From Streptomyces amritsarensis (lineage in GTDB: Bacteria; Actinomycetota; Actinomycetes; Streptomycetales; Streptomycetaceae): 64,000 nt of DNA. The notes beneath the pieces were generated by a model that had not been told where the DNA came from, did not search any database, and was given only the letters and a program-made list of their open reading frames with translations. The stretch spans positions 1 to 64,000 of the forward strand of contig NZ_MQUR01000034.1 of assembly GCF_001953875.1 (NCBI RefSeq), written 5' to 3'. The position numbers were made by a program, and so were the translations under genes. Each line of letters starts with the position of its first letter. Position 1 is the stretch's first letter. This document shows positions 49,451 to 58,497 of this stretch, piece by piece.

Positions 49451-50749
49451 TCAGCCCTTGTCCGCCGCGCGCGCGGCGGTGGCGATCTCCTCCAGCACCT
49501 TGGCGGGCTGCCCGCCGGGCTGGACGGCCGTGCCGATCTTCTGCTTGATGTCCTCGCTGACGCCCGCCCAGGACTTCTTGCCGACCGGGTAGAGCCGCGA
49601 GCTGGGCAGCGCCGCCAGGAAGGGCTTCAGCTGCGCCGCGGAGCCGTTCGTGGTGGCCTGCTTGGCCTGGAAGCCGCTGGTGGTGGCGGGCAGCAGGTCG
49701 TACTTGTCGGTGAAGGCCGTCACGTTCTTGGGCTGGTACAGGTAGTCCAGGAACTTGCCGGACTGCTCGCGGTGGCCGTTCTTGAAGGCCATGACCCAGT
49801 CCGCGACGCCCATCGCCGGCTGCGGGGAGCCGTCGGACGCCGGCAGCGGCACCATGCCGTACTTGACGCCCTTGGCCTCGGCCTGCTTCATCAGCGTCGG
49901 GTGGCCGTTGAGCATGCCGACCTCGCCCTTGGTGAAGGCCTCGAAGGCGGCCTGGCGGTCCAGCTTGCCCGGCTCGACCGGCCCGGTGAGCCCCTGGCCG
50001 ACCATCTTGTCGCGCAGGAACTCCAGCGACTTGACGTTGTCGGCGGAGTCGATGGAGTAGCCCTCTTCGTTGTCGGTGTAGCCGCCACCGCCCGCGAGCA
50101 TCCACATCATCGTCTCGGCCTGCGCCTCCTCGCGGCCCAGCGGCAGCGCGAAGGGGGTGGTGACGCCCGCGCCCTTGAGCTTCTTCGCCGCGGCCTCCAG
50201 GTCGGCCCAGCTCTTCGGCTGCCAGCCCTTGCCGTCCTTGCCGATCACGCCCGCGTCGGCCAGCAGCTTCTCGTTGTAGAAGAGCAGCCGGGTGCTGGAG
50301 ACGAAGGGCATGCCGTACTGCGTCTGCTTGACCTTCCCGGCGTCCGCGAGCGGGGCGAGGAAGTCGGCCTCGGTCTTCACCGAGAGCAGCTCGGCCGTGG
50401 AGTACAGCTTGCCGGCGGCGGCGTAGTCGGCGTAGGCGCCGATCTGGGCGATGTCGGGGGCCTTGCCGGCCTTGACCATCTCGGCGACCTTGGCGTCGAC
50501 CTCGGACCACGAGTAGACGTCGACCTCGACCTTGATGCCGGGGTGGTCCTTCTGGAAGCCCTCGGCGAGTCCCTTCCAGTAGGCCGCCGACGAGTTCTGC
50601 GGATTGTCCCCGTAGTCGGCCGCCACGACCCGCAGGGTCACCTCGTTGTCTCCGGTGAGCCCGCCGACGGCTCCGCAGCCCGTCAGCGTCACGGCGGTCA
50701 GGCACAGCGCGGCGCCGGACGCGGCCAGGCTCTGGTAACGGCCCTTCAC
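49451..50749 (-). CDS. Sugar ABC transporter solute-binding lipoprotein
   Basis: A 432-residue family 1 extracellular solute-binding protein. The lipobox is LTGC after a hydrophobic signal helix (AALCLTAVTLTGC). Later KVEVDVYSWSEVDAKVAEMV, MPFVSSTRLLFYNEKLLADAG and GMVPLPASDGS are typical. GTG 50749 chosen, since upstream frames lie in the operator region. It diverges from nagKA with DasR-type operators between, which makes GlcNAc or chito-oligosaccharides likely ligands. No permease genes are adjacent. Confidence 0.88.
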   Translation of the reverse strand: MKGRYQSLAASGAALCLTAVTLTGCGAVGGLTGDNEVTLRVVAADYGDNPQNSSAAYWKGLAEGFQKDHPGIKVEVDVYSWSEVDAKVAEMVKAGKAPDIAQIGAYADYAAAGKLYSTAELLSVKTEADFLAPLADAGKVKQTQYGMPFVSSTRLLFYNEKLLADAGVIGKDGKGWQPKSWADLEAAAKKLKGAGVTTPFALPLGREEAQAETMMWMLAGGGGYTDNEEGYSIDSADNVKSLEFLRDKMVGQGLTGPVEPGKLDRQAAFEAFTKGEVGMLNGHPTLMKQAEAKGVKYGMVPLPASDGSPQPAMGVADWVMAFKNGHREQSGKFLDYLYQPKNVTAFTDKYDLLPATTSGFQAKQATTNGSAAQLKPFLAALPSSRLYPVGKKSWAGVSEDIKQKIGTAVQPGGQPAKVLEEIATAARAADKG

Positions 50750-50787
50750 AGGTATCGATCCACCCCTTGTTGTACGTACGATCCACG

Positions 50788-50803
50788 TAAGGTCTACACC
50801 ACT
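50788..50803. promoter_or_regulatory. DasR-type operator (dre) 1
   Basis: TAAGGTCTACACCACT fits the DasR consensus with the GGTCTACACC core found in known streptomycete sites. It lies 39 nt upstream of the sugar-binding-protein start. Confidence 0.75.
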
Positions 50804-50873
50804 TTGGCGGCTCGTCCACATCAGGCCCCCCACCAGGGCGCCCGATTTGTATGGCCACTCAACAATCCCCCTC

Positions 50874-50889
50874 AATGGACTAGACCTTT
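50874..50889. promoter_or_regulatory. DasR-type operator (dre) 2
   Basis: AATGGACTAGACCTTT, with the TGGACTAGACC core, ends 28 nt before the nagK start. TGGACT could double as -35; nagK has no clear ribosome-binding site, so transcription may start close to its GTG. Confidence 0.7.
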
Positions 50890-50916
50890 CCCCGCCGAGC
50901 ACGCGAGACTGTCTCT

Positions 50917-51885
50917 GTGAAACCCGTGAAACACGTCATCGCCCTCGATGTGGGCGGCACCGGGATGAAGGCCGCCCTCATCGCCGCAGGGGGGCACCAC
51001 CCAGCGGCGGCCGGGGGAGGCGCCCTGCTGCACGAGGCACGCCGCGCCACCGGGCGCGAGCGGGGCCCCGACGCCGTCGTCGAGACGATCCAGGACTTCG
51101 CCGCCGAGCTCCTCGCCATCGGCCGGGAGCGCTTCGGACGGGCCGCCTCGGCCGTCGGCGTCGCCGTCCCCGGCATCGTCGACGCCGACCAGGGCATCGC
51201 CGTCTACGCGGCGAACCTCGGCTGGCGCGACGTACCGCTGCGCGCCCTGCTCACCGAGCGCCTCGGCGGGATCCCGGTGGCCCTCGGCCACGACGTGCGC
51301 ACGGGCGGGCTCGCGGAAGGCCGCATCGGCGCCGGCCGGGGCGCCGACCGCTTCCTCTTCGTCCCGCTCGGCACCGGCATCGCCGGCGCCATCGGCATCG
51401 CCGGCCGCATCGAGGCCGGCGCCCACGGGTACGCGGGCGAGATCGGGCACATCGTGGTCCGCCCCGGCGGGCCCGACTGCGGCTGCGGCCAGCGCGGCTG
51501 CCTGGAGACCCTCGCCTCCGCCGCCGCCGTCAGCCGCGCCTGGGCGGCAGCCTCCGGCGACCCCGGGGCGGATGCCGCCGACTGCGCCAAGGCCGTCGTA
51601 TCCGGTGACGCGCGCGCCCGCGAGGTGTGGCTGTCCGCCGTGGGGGCCCTCGCCGACGGGCTGGTCACCGCCATCACCCTGCTGGACCCGCGCACGCTGA
51701 TCATCGGTGGCGGGCTCGCGGAGGCGGGGGAAACCTTGTTCACACCACTACGGAAGGCCGTGGAGGAGCGCGTGACGTTCCAGCGGCTCCCCCACATCGT
51801 GCCGGCGGCCCTCGGGGACACCGCCGGCTGCCTGGGCGCAGGGCTGCTCGCCTGGGACCTACTCGCCACGGAGGTACCGGCCTGA
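50917..51885 (+). CDS. nagK: ROK-family N-acetylglucosamine kinase
   Basis: A 322-residue ROK sugar kinase: IALDVGGTGMKAALIA for phosphate binding, VAVPGIVDADQG, LGHDVRTGGLAEGRIGAGRG, a GTGIAGAIG loop, EIGHIVVRPGGPDCGCGQRGC with the zinc CxCGxxGC motif. It phosphorylates GlcNAc. Its stop overlaps the nagA start (TGATG). Start at GTG 50917 just after a DasR-type operator. Confidence 0.9.
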   Translation: MKPVKHVIALDVGGTGMKAALIAAGGHHPAAAGGGALLHEARRATGRERGPDAVVETIQDFAAELLAIGRERFGRAASAVGVAVPGIVDADQGIAVYAANLGWRDVPLRALLTERLGGIPVALGHDVRTGGLAEGRIGAGRGADRFLFVPLGTGIAGAIGIAGRIEAGAHGYAGEIGHIVVRPGGPDCGCGQRGCLETLASAAAVSRAWAAASGDPGADAADCAKAVVSGDARAREVWLSAVGALADGLVTAITLLDPRTLIIGGGLAEAGETLFTPLRKAVEERVTFQRLPHIVPAALGDTAGCLGAGLLAWDLLATEVPA

Positions 51886-53048
51886 TGTCCGGAAGCGCAC
51901 ACAGCACTGTTCTCTCCGGCGCCAGGGTGGTGCTGCCCACCGGGACCGTGGCGGGCGGCCGGGTCATCGTCGACGGCGACCGCATCGCAGGCAGCGCCCG
52001 CGAGGGCGCCGAGATCGTCGACCTGACCGGGCACTGGATCGTCCCCGGCTTCGTCGACATGCACAACCACGGCGGCGGCGGCGCCTCGTTCACCTCCGGA
52101 ACCGCGGAGGACGTCCTGCGGGGCGTGCGCACCCACCGCGCGCACGGCACCACCACCCTGGTCGCCTCCACCGTCACCGGCGACCTGGACGAACTCGCCC
52201 GGCGGGCCGGGCTGCTGGCGGAGCTCACGCAGGCGGGCGAGATCGCCGGCATCCACTTCGAGGGGCCGTTCATCAACGCCTGCCGCAAGGGCGCCCACAA
52301 GGAGGACCTGCTCCGCGACCCCGACCCGGCCGAGGTCCGCAAGCTCATCGACGCGGCCCACGGCGCCGCCCGCATGTTCACCCTGGCCACCGAACTGCCC
52401 GGCGGCCTGGACTCCGTACGGCTGCTGGCCGAGCACGGGGTCATCGCCGCGATCGGGCACACCGACGCCAGCTACGAGCAGACGCGCGCCGCCATCGAGG
52501 CGGGCGCGACCGTGGCCACCCACCTCTTCAACGCGATGCCCGCCCTCGCGCACCGCGAACCCGGCCCGATCGCCGCCCTCCTGGAGGACGAGCGGGTCAC
52601 CGTCGAGCTCATCAACGACGGCACCCACCTGCACCCCGCCGCCCTCGAACTGGCCTTCCACCACGCGGGCGCCCACCGCGTGGCACTGATCACCGACGCC
52701 ATGGACGCGGCCGGCTTCGGCGACGGGACCTACCACCTCGGCCCGCTGGAGGTCGAGGTCAAGGGCGGTGTGGCCCGCCTCGTCGAGGGCGGCTCCATCG
52801 CCGGCTCGACACTCACCCTGGACACCGCCTTCAAGCGCTCGGTGACCCTCGACAAGCTGCCCGTGGAGTCCGTCGTCCAGGCGATCTCCGCCAACCCCGC
52901 CAAGCTGATCGGCCTGTACGACGAGATCGGCTCGCTGGAGCCCGGCAAGTACGCGGACCTCGTCGTCCTGGACGCCGCCTTCGACCTCAAGGGCGTCATG
53001 CGGCGCGGCGAATGGGTCGTCAGCCCGGCCCTGCACGCACCCGCCTGA
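51885..53048 (+). CDS. nagA: N-acetylglucosamine-6-phosphate deacetylase
   Basis: A 387-residue amidohydrolase. VPGFVDMHNHGGGG holds the HxH metal site, GIHFEGPFIN the metal-binding Glu, AIGHTDASYEQ and ATHLFNAMPAL the two further His, LITDAMDAAG the catalytic Asp. It deacetylates GlcNAc-6-P, the product of both nagK and murQ in this window. Coupled to nagK by overlapping stop and start. Confidence 0.95.
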   Translation: MSGSAHSTVLSGARVVLPTGTVAGGRVIVDGDRIAGSAREGAEIVDLTGHWIVPGFVDMHNHGGGGASFTSGTAEDVLRGVRTHRAHGTTTLVASTVTGDLDELARRAGLLAELTQAGEIAGIHFEGPFINACRKGAHKEDLLRDPDPAEVRKLIDAAHGAARMFTLATELPGGLDSVRLLAEHGVIAAIGHTDASYEQTRAAIEAGATVATHLFNAMPALAHREPGPIAALLEDERVTVELINDGTHLHPAALELAFHHAGAHRVALITDAMDAAGFGDGTYHLGPLEVEVKGGVARLVEGGSIAGSTLTLDTAFKRSVTLDKLPVESVVQAISANPAKLIGLYDEIGSLEPGKYADLVVLDAAFDLKGVMRRGEWVVSPALHAPA

Positions 53049-53148
53049 CGGCCAAGCGGCTGGACAGGACGAGGCCGTCGGCCCGTAGGACTGGGCCGAC
53101 CGCCTCGGGTTTGGCATGATCCCGGCAGCAACAGACCCGGGGGTGCCC

Positions 53149-54069
53149 ATGATCCTGACCGTGACGCTCAACACCGCACTAGACGTCACGTACCGCGTGC
53201 CGCGGCTGCTTCCGCACGCCTCGCACCGGGTCACCGCCGTCACCGAACGGCCAGGCGGCAAGGGGCTCAACGTCGCCCGCGTCCTGGCCGCGCTCGGCCA
53301 CAAGGTCACGGCGACGGGCTTCGCCGGCGGTCCGGTCGGCTCCGTCGTGCGGAACCTGCTGGCCGCCTCCCCCGGCGTGGTGGACGCCCTGCTCCCCTGC
53401 GAGGGCGCCTCCCGCCGCACCCTGGCCGTCGTCGACGAAACCACCGGCGACACCACGCAGTTCAACGAGCCGGGCCCGCTGATCACGCCCGCGGAGTGGG
53501 CGCGGTTCCTCGCGCACTACGAGGAGCTCGTCGCCGGGGTGCGGGCGGTGGCCCTGTGCGGCAGCCTCCCGCCGGGCGTGCCCGTCGGCGCGTACGCGGT
53601 GCTCGTACGGGCGGCCCGCGCGGCCGGGGTCCCCGTCCTCCTGGACACCAGCGGCGAGGCCCTGCGCCGCGGAGTCGCCGCCCGGCCCGAGATCATCAAG
53701 CCGAACTCCGCCGAACTGGCCGAGCTCACCGGCTCCCGCGACCCGCTCCCCGCCAGCCGCGACGCCCGCCGGCGCGGCGCGCACGCGGTGGTCACCTCGC
53801 TGGGACCGGCCGGCCTGCTGGCCGCCACCGCCCAGGGCACCTGGCAGGCGGCCCCGCCGCGCCCGCTGTCCGGCAACCCCACCGGAGCCGGCGACTCCGT
53901 CGTCGCCGGCCTGCTGTCCGCCCTGGCGGAGGGCCTGGACTGGCCGGACCGACTCACCCGCGCGGCAGCCCTCTCGGCGGCCACGGTCCTGTCCCCGGTG
54001 GCGGGAGAGTTCGACCCCGGCGCCTACGAGGAGCTGCGGCGGACCGTGCGCGTGACGAACGGCAGCTGA
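53149..54069 (+). CDS. 1-phosphofructokinase-family hexose kinase (PfkB)
   Basis: A 306-residue PfkB kinase: ILTVTLNTALDVTYRVPRL, RPGGKGLNVARVLAALG, and the C-terminal anion-hole/catalytic motif NPTGAGDSVVAGLL. 1-Phosphofructokinases and tagatose-6-phosphate kinases share this pattern. Following nagKA by 100 bp, it may phosphorylate the fructose- or tagatose-phosphate that amino-sugar breakdown yields. Start ATG 53149; an upstream in-frame ATG at 53116 is less likely. Confidence 0.85.
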   Translation: MILTVTLNTALDVTYRVPRLLPHASHRVTAVTERPGGKGLNVARVLAALGHKVTATGFAGGPVGSVVRNLLAASPGVVDALLPCEGASRRTLAVVDETTGDTTQFNEPGPLITPAEWARFLAHYEELVAGVRAVALCGSLPPGVPVGAYAVLVRAARAAGVPVLLDTSGEALRRGVAARPEIIKPNSAELAELTGSRDPLPASRDARRRGAHAVVTSLGPAGLLAATAQGTWQAAPPRPLSGNPTGAGDSVVAGLLSALAEGLDWPDRLTRAAALSAATVLSPVAGEFDPGAYEELRRTVRVTNGS

Positions 54070-54082
54070 CGGGGGAAACGGT

Positions 54083-54114
54083 TCTGGCCCCGCCGCATGT
54101 GCGGCAGGGCCAGA
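54083..54114. terminator. Terminator between pfkB and the CBM35 gene
   Basis: TCTGGCCCCGCCGCA (54083-54097) pairs with TGCGGCAGGGCCAGA (54100-54114) with one C-A mismatch; lies between convergent genes. Confidence 0.7.
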
Positions 54115-54134
54115 GAGCGTTCGGCGGGTCGCGG

Positions 54135-55178
54135 TCAGCGCTTGGTGTGGCCCGCGGCCAGCTCCAGCTGGTCGAAGATCACGTCGCACTGGTTGCCGGG
54201 CTCACACGAGATCTTCATCGCGTTCGAGCCCTTCTTGAGGGTGATCCACGCGTAGGTGCGCGTCCAGCCCTTGTCCCAGGCACCGTCGGCGGCCTTGGCG
54301 AAGTTGGCCAGGTTCAGCCCCTGGGTCGGGGTCTGCCCGTTGACCGTGAGGGTCGCCTTGCCGTCCTTGCCGGGGACTCCGTAGTTGACGAACAGCGTGT
54401 AGTCGCCCGCCTCCGGCACCTCCACCGTCCAGGTGAGCGCCGCCCCGGGCTGGTTGAAGCCCGCGACGTACTGACCGCCCGCGCTCTTGGAACCGGGCAC
54501 CGTGCTGTCCAGCTTCGCGCCGCCGGTCAGCACCATGCCCGCACCGGCCGCCTCGCCCTTCGGCAGCTGGACCTGCGAGGGCTTCGCGCTCGGGGTCGGG
54601 CTCGCCGGATCCTGCGGGGCCGCCGACTGCTGGTTGCCGTTCGCGGTGTCCTTGCCCTTGTCCTCGGGCTTGTTCCTGTCGCCGAACGCGATGGCCGCGC
54701 CGATGCCGATCACCACCGCGCCGACCACCGCGACGGCCGCGATCAGCATCCCGCGCCGGCTGGAGCCACCGCCGCCGTGACCGCCGTGGCCGCCGTGGCC
54801 GCCCGCCTGCCCGATCGTCTGGGTCTGGTGCTGCGGGGGCTGGGGCTGCTGCGGAACGCCGTAACCGCCCGCCTGGAGCGCCTCGGGGGCCTGGTACTGG
54901 GCCTGGTAGCCGGGGCTCTGCTGCTGGGGGACGGGGCCGCGCTGGCCGCCGTTGCGGCGCTCTCCGACCGTGCGCACCTGGTGGTGCGAGGTACGGGGGA
55001 CACCGGGCTGTGCACCGGGGTGACCGCCGGCCGACCCGCCGGGATAGCCGTACCCGCCGCCCGACGTGGGCGGGGCGGCTCCGGCAGACTGGCCGTCCGC
55101 GTAGAGATAGCCGAACGGATCATCGTCCTCGGGCTTGTTCGCCCCACCGTGCGGGCCGTTGTTCGCGGGCGTCGTCAT
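54135..55178 (-). CDS. Membrane-anchored CBM35-like carbohydrate-binding protein
   Basis: A 347-residue protein. The first 140 residues are a Gly/Pro/Gln-rich disordered cytoplasmic part including HGGHGGHGGGG; one membrane helix (MLIAAVAVVGAVVIGIGAAIAF) follows; then a Ser/Pro linker and a beta-sandwich of about 125 residues (from AGAGMVLTGGAKLDS to VIFDQLELAAG) with the CBM35 pattern WTVEVPEAGDYTLFVNY. It likely binds wall or extracellular glycans. No enzymatic domain. Confidence 0.8.
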   Translation of the reverse strand: MTTPANNGPHGGANKPEDDDPFGYLYADGQSAGAAPPTSGGGYGYPGGSAGGHPGAQPGVPRTSHHQVRTVGERRNGGQRGPVPQQQSPGYQAQYQAPEALQAGGYGVPQQPQPPQHQTQTIGQAGGHGGHGGHGGGGSSRRGMLIAAVAVVGAVVIGIGAAIAFGDRNKPEDKGKDTANGNQQSAAPQDPASPTPSAKPSQVQLPKGEAAGAGMVLTGGAKLDSTVPGSKSAGGQYVAGFNQPGAALTWTVEVPEAGDYTLFVNYGVPGKDGKATLTVNGQTPTQGLNLANFAKAADGAWDKGWTRTYAWITLKKGSNAMKISCEPGNQCDVIFDQLELAAGHTKR

Positions 55179-55246
55179 CGCAGGTCACTCCTTTCGACCC
55201 CCGGGAGCCTACCCCGAACAGGTGCACACACGGGCGACGGACCGCC

Positions 55247-56977
55247 TCAGCCCGCCCGGCGGTGCGCCTTGGAACGGGACCTCTTCTCGATGTACATCCG
55301 CTGGTCGGCGGAGCGCAGCACCTCGTCCGCGGACATGCCGCAGCTGGCCCATCCGATGCCGAAACTCGCACCGACACGCACCGCGCGGCCGTCCACCCGG
55401 ATCGGCGGGATGATCGCGTTGCGCAGCCGGACGGCGAGGTCCGCGGCGTCCGCGGCACCGAGGCCGTCGGCCAGGACGACGAATTCGTCACCACCCAGCC
55501 GGGCGACGGTGTCACCGTCCCTGACGCCCGTCGTCAGCCGCCGGGCGACCTCGATCAGCACCGCGTCGCCCGTGTGGTGCCCGAACCGGTCGTTGATCGA
55601 CTTGAAGCCGTCGAGGTCGCAGAAGAGCACCGCCAGCCCCTTCGTCCCGTCGTCGACGTCGGTCGCCGGCGCCACCGTGTGCACGTGGTGGTCGTACGGG
55701 CCGTCCGTCGGGGCGCTCGGCCCCCCGGGGAAGTCGAAGGGGTCGGACGCGGTGTAGCGGTCGGGGCCGTCGGGTTGAAACCCGTGCTCACCAGCACCAC
55801 CCGCCTCCACCCGCACCTCGTGGCCGTCGTGCCCGCCGTGCACCTCGCGCCCCTCGTAGGCCGCGTCCAGGGCCTCGATCGCGCTGGCCCGCGCGGACTG
55901 CGGCCTGCGGCACAGCCGCGCGCCGAGCCGGGCCCGCAGCTCGGCGCTGTTGGGCAGGCCGGTCAGCGAGTCGTGGCTGGCGCGGTGGGCGAGCTGGAGC
56001 TCGTGGCGCTTGCGCTCCTCGATGTCCTCGACGTGGGTGAGCAGGAAGCGCGGCCCGTCGGCGGCGTCCGCCACGACGGAGTTGCGCAGCGAGACCCAGA
56101 CGTAGGTGCCGTCCCGGCGGCCCAGGCGCAGCTCGGCGCGGCCGCCCTCGGCGGAGGTGCGCAGCAGGGTGCCGATGTCCTCGGGGTGGACCAGGTCGGA
56201 GAAGGAGTAGCGGCGCAGCACGGACGCGGGGCGGCCGAGCAGCCGGCACAGCGCGTCGTTGGTGCGCAGCAGCCGCCCGTGCTGGTCGCCGCCCATCTCG
56301 GCGATGGCCATGCCGCTGGGCGCGTACTCGAAGGCCTGGCGGAACGACTCTTCACTGGCGCGGAGCGCCTGCTGCTCGCGTTCCAGCCTGACGAGGGCGC
56401 GCTGCATGTTCGCGCGGAGCCTCGCGTTGCTGATCGCAATCGCCGCCTGGAAGGCGTACATCTGGAGCGCTTCGCGGCCCCAGGCCCCGGGTCGGCGGCC
56501 GTTGCGCGGTCTGTCCACCGAAATGACACCCAGAAGTTCCCCGCCGGACGCATACATGGGTGCGTAGAGTCGGTCCTCGGGATGCCACTCGTCCTCGAAG
56601 CGCGGATCGGGGCCGTCGGTGTGCCACTGGGGGACGTCGTCCTCCAGCAGGACCCAGCCCTCGGTGTGCGGGATGAAGCGGAGCCCGTCCCAGCACTCAC
56701 CCATCGTCAGACGGCGCTCCCAGGAGGCGCGGGAACCCACGCGACCGGTGATGAGGGCCTCCGCGGCGGGGTCGCCCGCGAAGGCGGCGACGACCAGATC
56801 CCCGTCGGGGCGAACGAGGTTGACACAGGCGAGCTCATAGCCGAGGCCCACGACGATGCCGTCCACGACGGTCTGCAGAGTGTCCGCCAGGCTCCGGGCC
56901 GTATTGAGATCGGCCACCACCCGGTGCAGCTGCCGCAGGGTCGCAAGACGGACGTACGGCTCCGACTCGGTCTCCAT
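55247..56977 (-). CDS. cdgB: GAF-PAS-GGDEF diguanylate cyclase (CdgB)
   Basis: A 576-residue protein: GAF domain (about 20-185), a coiled linker (QRALVRLEREQQALRASEES), PAS/PAC domain (about 205-330) and GGDEF domain with ARLGGDEFVVLAD. A Gly/His/Pro-rich insert of about 75 residues interrupts the start of the GGDEF domain (between LCRRPQSARAS and GLAVLFCDLDGFK). It makes cyclic di-GMP, which through BldD controls sporulation. Start ATG 56977 with GGGGAGAG upstream. The domain order and the flanking arfB/terD and nagKA genes match CdgB of S. coelicolor. Confidence 0.88.
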   Translation of the reverse strand: METESEPYVRLATLRQLHRVVADLNTARSLADTLQTVVDGIVVGLGYELACVNLVRPDGDLVVAAFAGDPAAEALITGRVGSRASWERRLTMGECWDGLRFIPHTEGWVLLEDDVPQWHTDGPDPRFEDEWHPEDRLYAPMYASGGELLGVISVDRPRNGRRPGAWGREALQMYAFQAAIAISNARLRANMQRALVRLEREQQALRASEESFRQAFEYAPSGMAIAEMGGDQHGRLLRTNDALCRLLGRPASVLRRYSFSDLVHPEDIGTLLRTSAEGGRAELRLGRRDGTYVWVSLRNSVVADAADGPRFLLTHVEDIEERKRHELQLAHRASHDSLTGLPNSAELRARLGARLCRRPQSARASAIEALDAAYEGREVHGGHDGHEVRVEAGGAGEHGFQPDGPDRYTASDPFDFPGGPSAPTDGPYDHHVHTVAPATDVDDGTKGLAVLFCDLDGFKSINDRFGHHTGDAVLIEVARRLTTGVRDGDTVARLGGDEFVVLADGLGAADAADLAVRLRNAIIPPIRVDGRAVRVGASFGIGWASCGMSADEVLRSADQRMYIEKRSRSKAHRRAG

Positions 56978-57103
56978 TGCTCGCTCTCCCCGAGACCTCG
57001 ACAGCAACTCCAGGTTTGTCATCGGCGTTTCGTTGCGGTGTCCCGTCCACTGAATCACAGTGAGCTGTGCGGCAGGTACACAGGGTCAACAAATCTTGCC
57101 CTC

Positions 57104-57119
57104 TGTGACTCAAGTCACA
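57104..57119 (-). promoter_or_regulatory. BldD-like box upstream of cdgB
   Basis: TGTGACTCAAGTCACA: 7-bp inverted arms around CA, containing TGAC...GTCA, close to the BldD half-site pattern (TNAC...GTNA). It lies about 130 nt upstream of cdgB, a known type of BldD target. Confidence 0.6.
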
Positions 57120-57278
57120 TGAGATGAATAACGGTACGTGCTGGGACGGTTCGGACTGGGAGCGCTCCCCCGCCTTCTCGTGAGCAAACGATACGCCCGG
57201 GCCTAGGCCGAGGGGCGGGGGCACGACTCGGACCAGGGCCCGATATGCCGTACGGGAGGGCGAGATTAGCGTTTCAGG

Positions 57279-57845
57279 GTGCTGAAGACGACCCCCGTAC
57301 CCGCCCCGCCCGACGCGAACCCCCATGCTGAGGGGGTGAGCAATGACGAGTTCCGCGCCGCGATGTCCCGGCTGGCCGCGGGCGTGTGCCTGATCACCGC
57401 GCAGGAGACCCCGCTGACGGCCGGCGGGCCGCCCGGCGAGGACGTCGGCATGACGGCGACCGCCTTCATGTCCGTGTCCCTGGACCCGCCCCTGGTCCTG
57501 GTGAGCTTGCGCGAGGGCTCCCGCATGGACGACCTGCTGGCGGAGCAGCCGCTGTGGGCGGTCTCCGTCCTCGCCGACCACCAGCTCCAGATCGCCGGCC
57601 GCTTCTCCATGAAGGGCCGCATCAGCGACCGGCTGCTCTTCGCCGACCTCCCGTACGAACGCGGCGGGGCCTCGGGGGCGCCCCTGCTGAGCGGCGCCCT
57701 CGCCACCCTGGAATGCCGGACGGAGAACCGCGTCGAGGCGGGCGACCACACCCTGGTGATCGGCCGGGTCCTGGCGGCCGCCCTGCCGTCACCCGACTCC
57801 TCGCCGCTGACGTACTTCCGCGGGCGCTACCGGCACCTGGGCTGA
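57279..57845 (+). CDS. Flavin reductase family protein (FMN-binding split barrel)
   Basis: A 188-residue protein. FRAAMSRLAAGVCLITAQE, GMTATAFMSVSLDPPLVLVSL, WAVSVLADHQLQIAGRF and the late LVIGRVLAA match flavin reductases that feed reduced FMN/FAD to monooxygenases. No monooxygenase adjoins. GTG 57279 is used; GTG 57336 (VSNDEFRAAM) is a shorter alternative. Confidence 0.82.
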   Translation: MLKTTPVPAPPDANPHAEGVSNDEFRAAMSRLAAGVCLITAQETPLTAGGPPGEDVGMTATAFMSVSLDPPLVLVSLREGSRMDDLLAEQPLWAVSVLADHQLQIAGRFSMKGRISDRLLFADLPYERGGASGAPLLSGALATLECRTENRVEAGDHTLVIGRVLAAALPSPDSSPLTYFRGRYRHLG

Positions 57846-57914
57846 CCCCCGGACCGCGCTCCCGAACGCGGCTACCGGCACCGGGGCCGCCCCCGAAGCG
57901 GGCTCCCGCCGCGG

Positions 57915-58340
57915 CTACCAGTCCCGGCCGGTCCGGCCGCGCTTGGTCTCGGCCCGCGCCTTCTTCTCACGCAGCCGCCGCTCGTTGATCCCGCGCGGGA
58001 TCTTCGTCGGCCGGCGCTGCCTGGGCGGCGGCGCCGTCGCCTCGGCCAGCAGCGAGGCCAGCCGGACCAGCGCCATCTCCCGGTTGCGCAGCTGCGAGCG
58101 GTGCTCGGAGGCCCGTACGGTCACCACCCCGCCCACCAGCCGCCCCGCGAGGCGCTCCAGCGCCCGCTCCTTCCAGACCTCGGGCAGCGCCTTGGTCGCC
58201 GCCAGGTCGAACAGCAGCTCGACGCGCGAGTCCGAGGTGTTCACGTGCTGCCCGCCGGGCCCGGAGGACCGCGAGAAACGCCAGGAGAGCTCCGCCTCGG
58301 GGAGCGCGACCGAACCGCGGATGACATAGGGACCAGGCAT
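57915..58340 (-). CDS. arfB: Alternative ribosome-rescue factor (peptidyl-tRNA hydrolase)
   Basis: A 141-residue protein with the catalytic GGQ in RSSGPGGQHVNTSDSRVEL and a basic C-terminal tail (RRLREKKARAETKRGRTGRD) that enters the empty mRNA channel. It hydrolyses peptidyl-tRNA on stalled ribosomes. Start ATG 58340. It diverges from terD by about 155 bp. Confidence 0.92.
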   Translation of the reverse strand: MPGPYVIRGSVALPEAELSWRFSRSSGPGGQHVNTSDSRVELLFDLAATKALPEVWKERALERLAGRLVGGVVTVRASEHRSQLRNREMALVRLASLLAEATAPPPRQRRPTKIPRGINERRLREKKARAETKRGRTGRDW

Positions 58341-58497
58341 GCCCCCTATGATCCGTGCCCGCCCGGCCCGCGTCACCCGCATTTGCCGTCATCCGGAATT
58401 CACGACGGGAACCCGACCGGCCTCTCGTGGCGTTATAGAGGTCAGCGGTACCTTGACCGCCTGCACGTACATGTTGGATGAGGAAAGGGACATTCCC

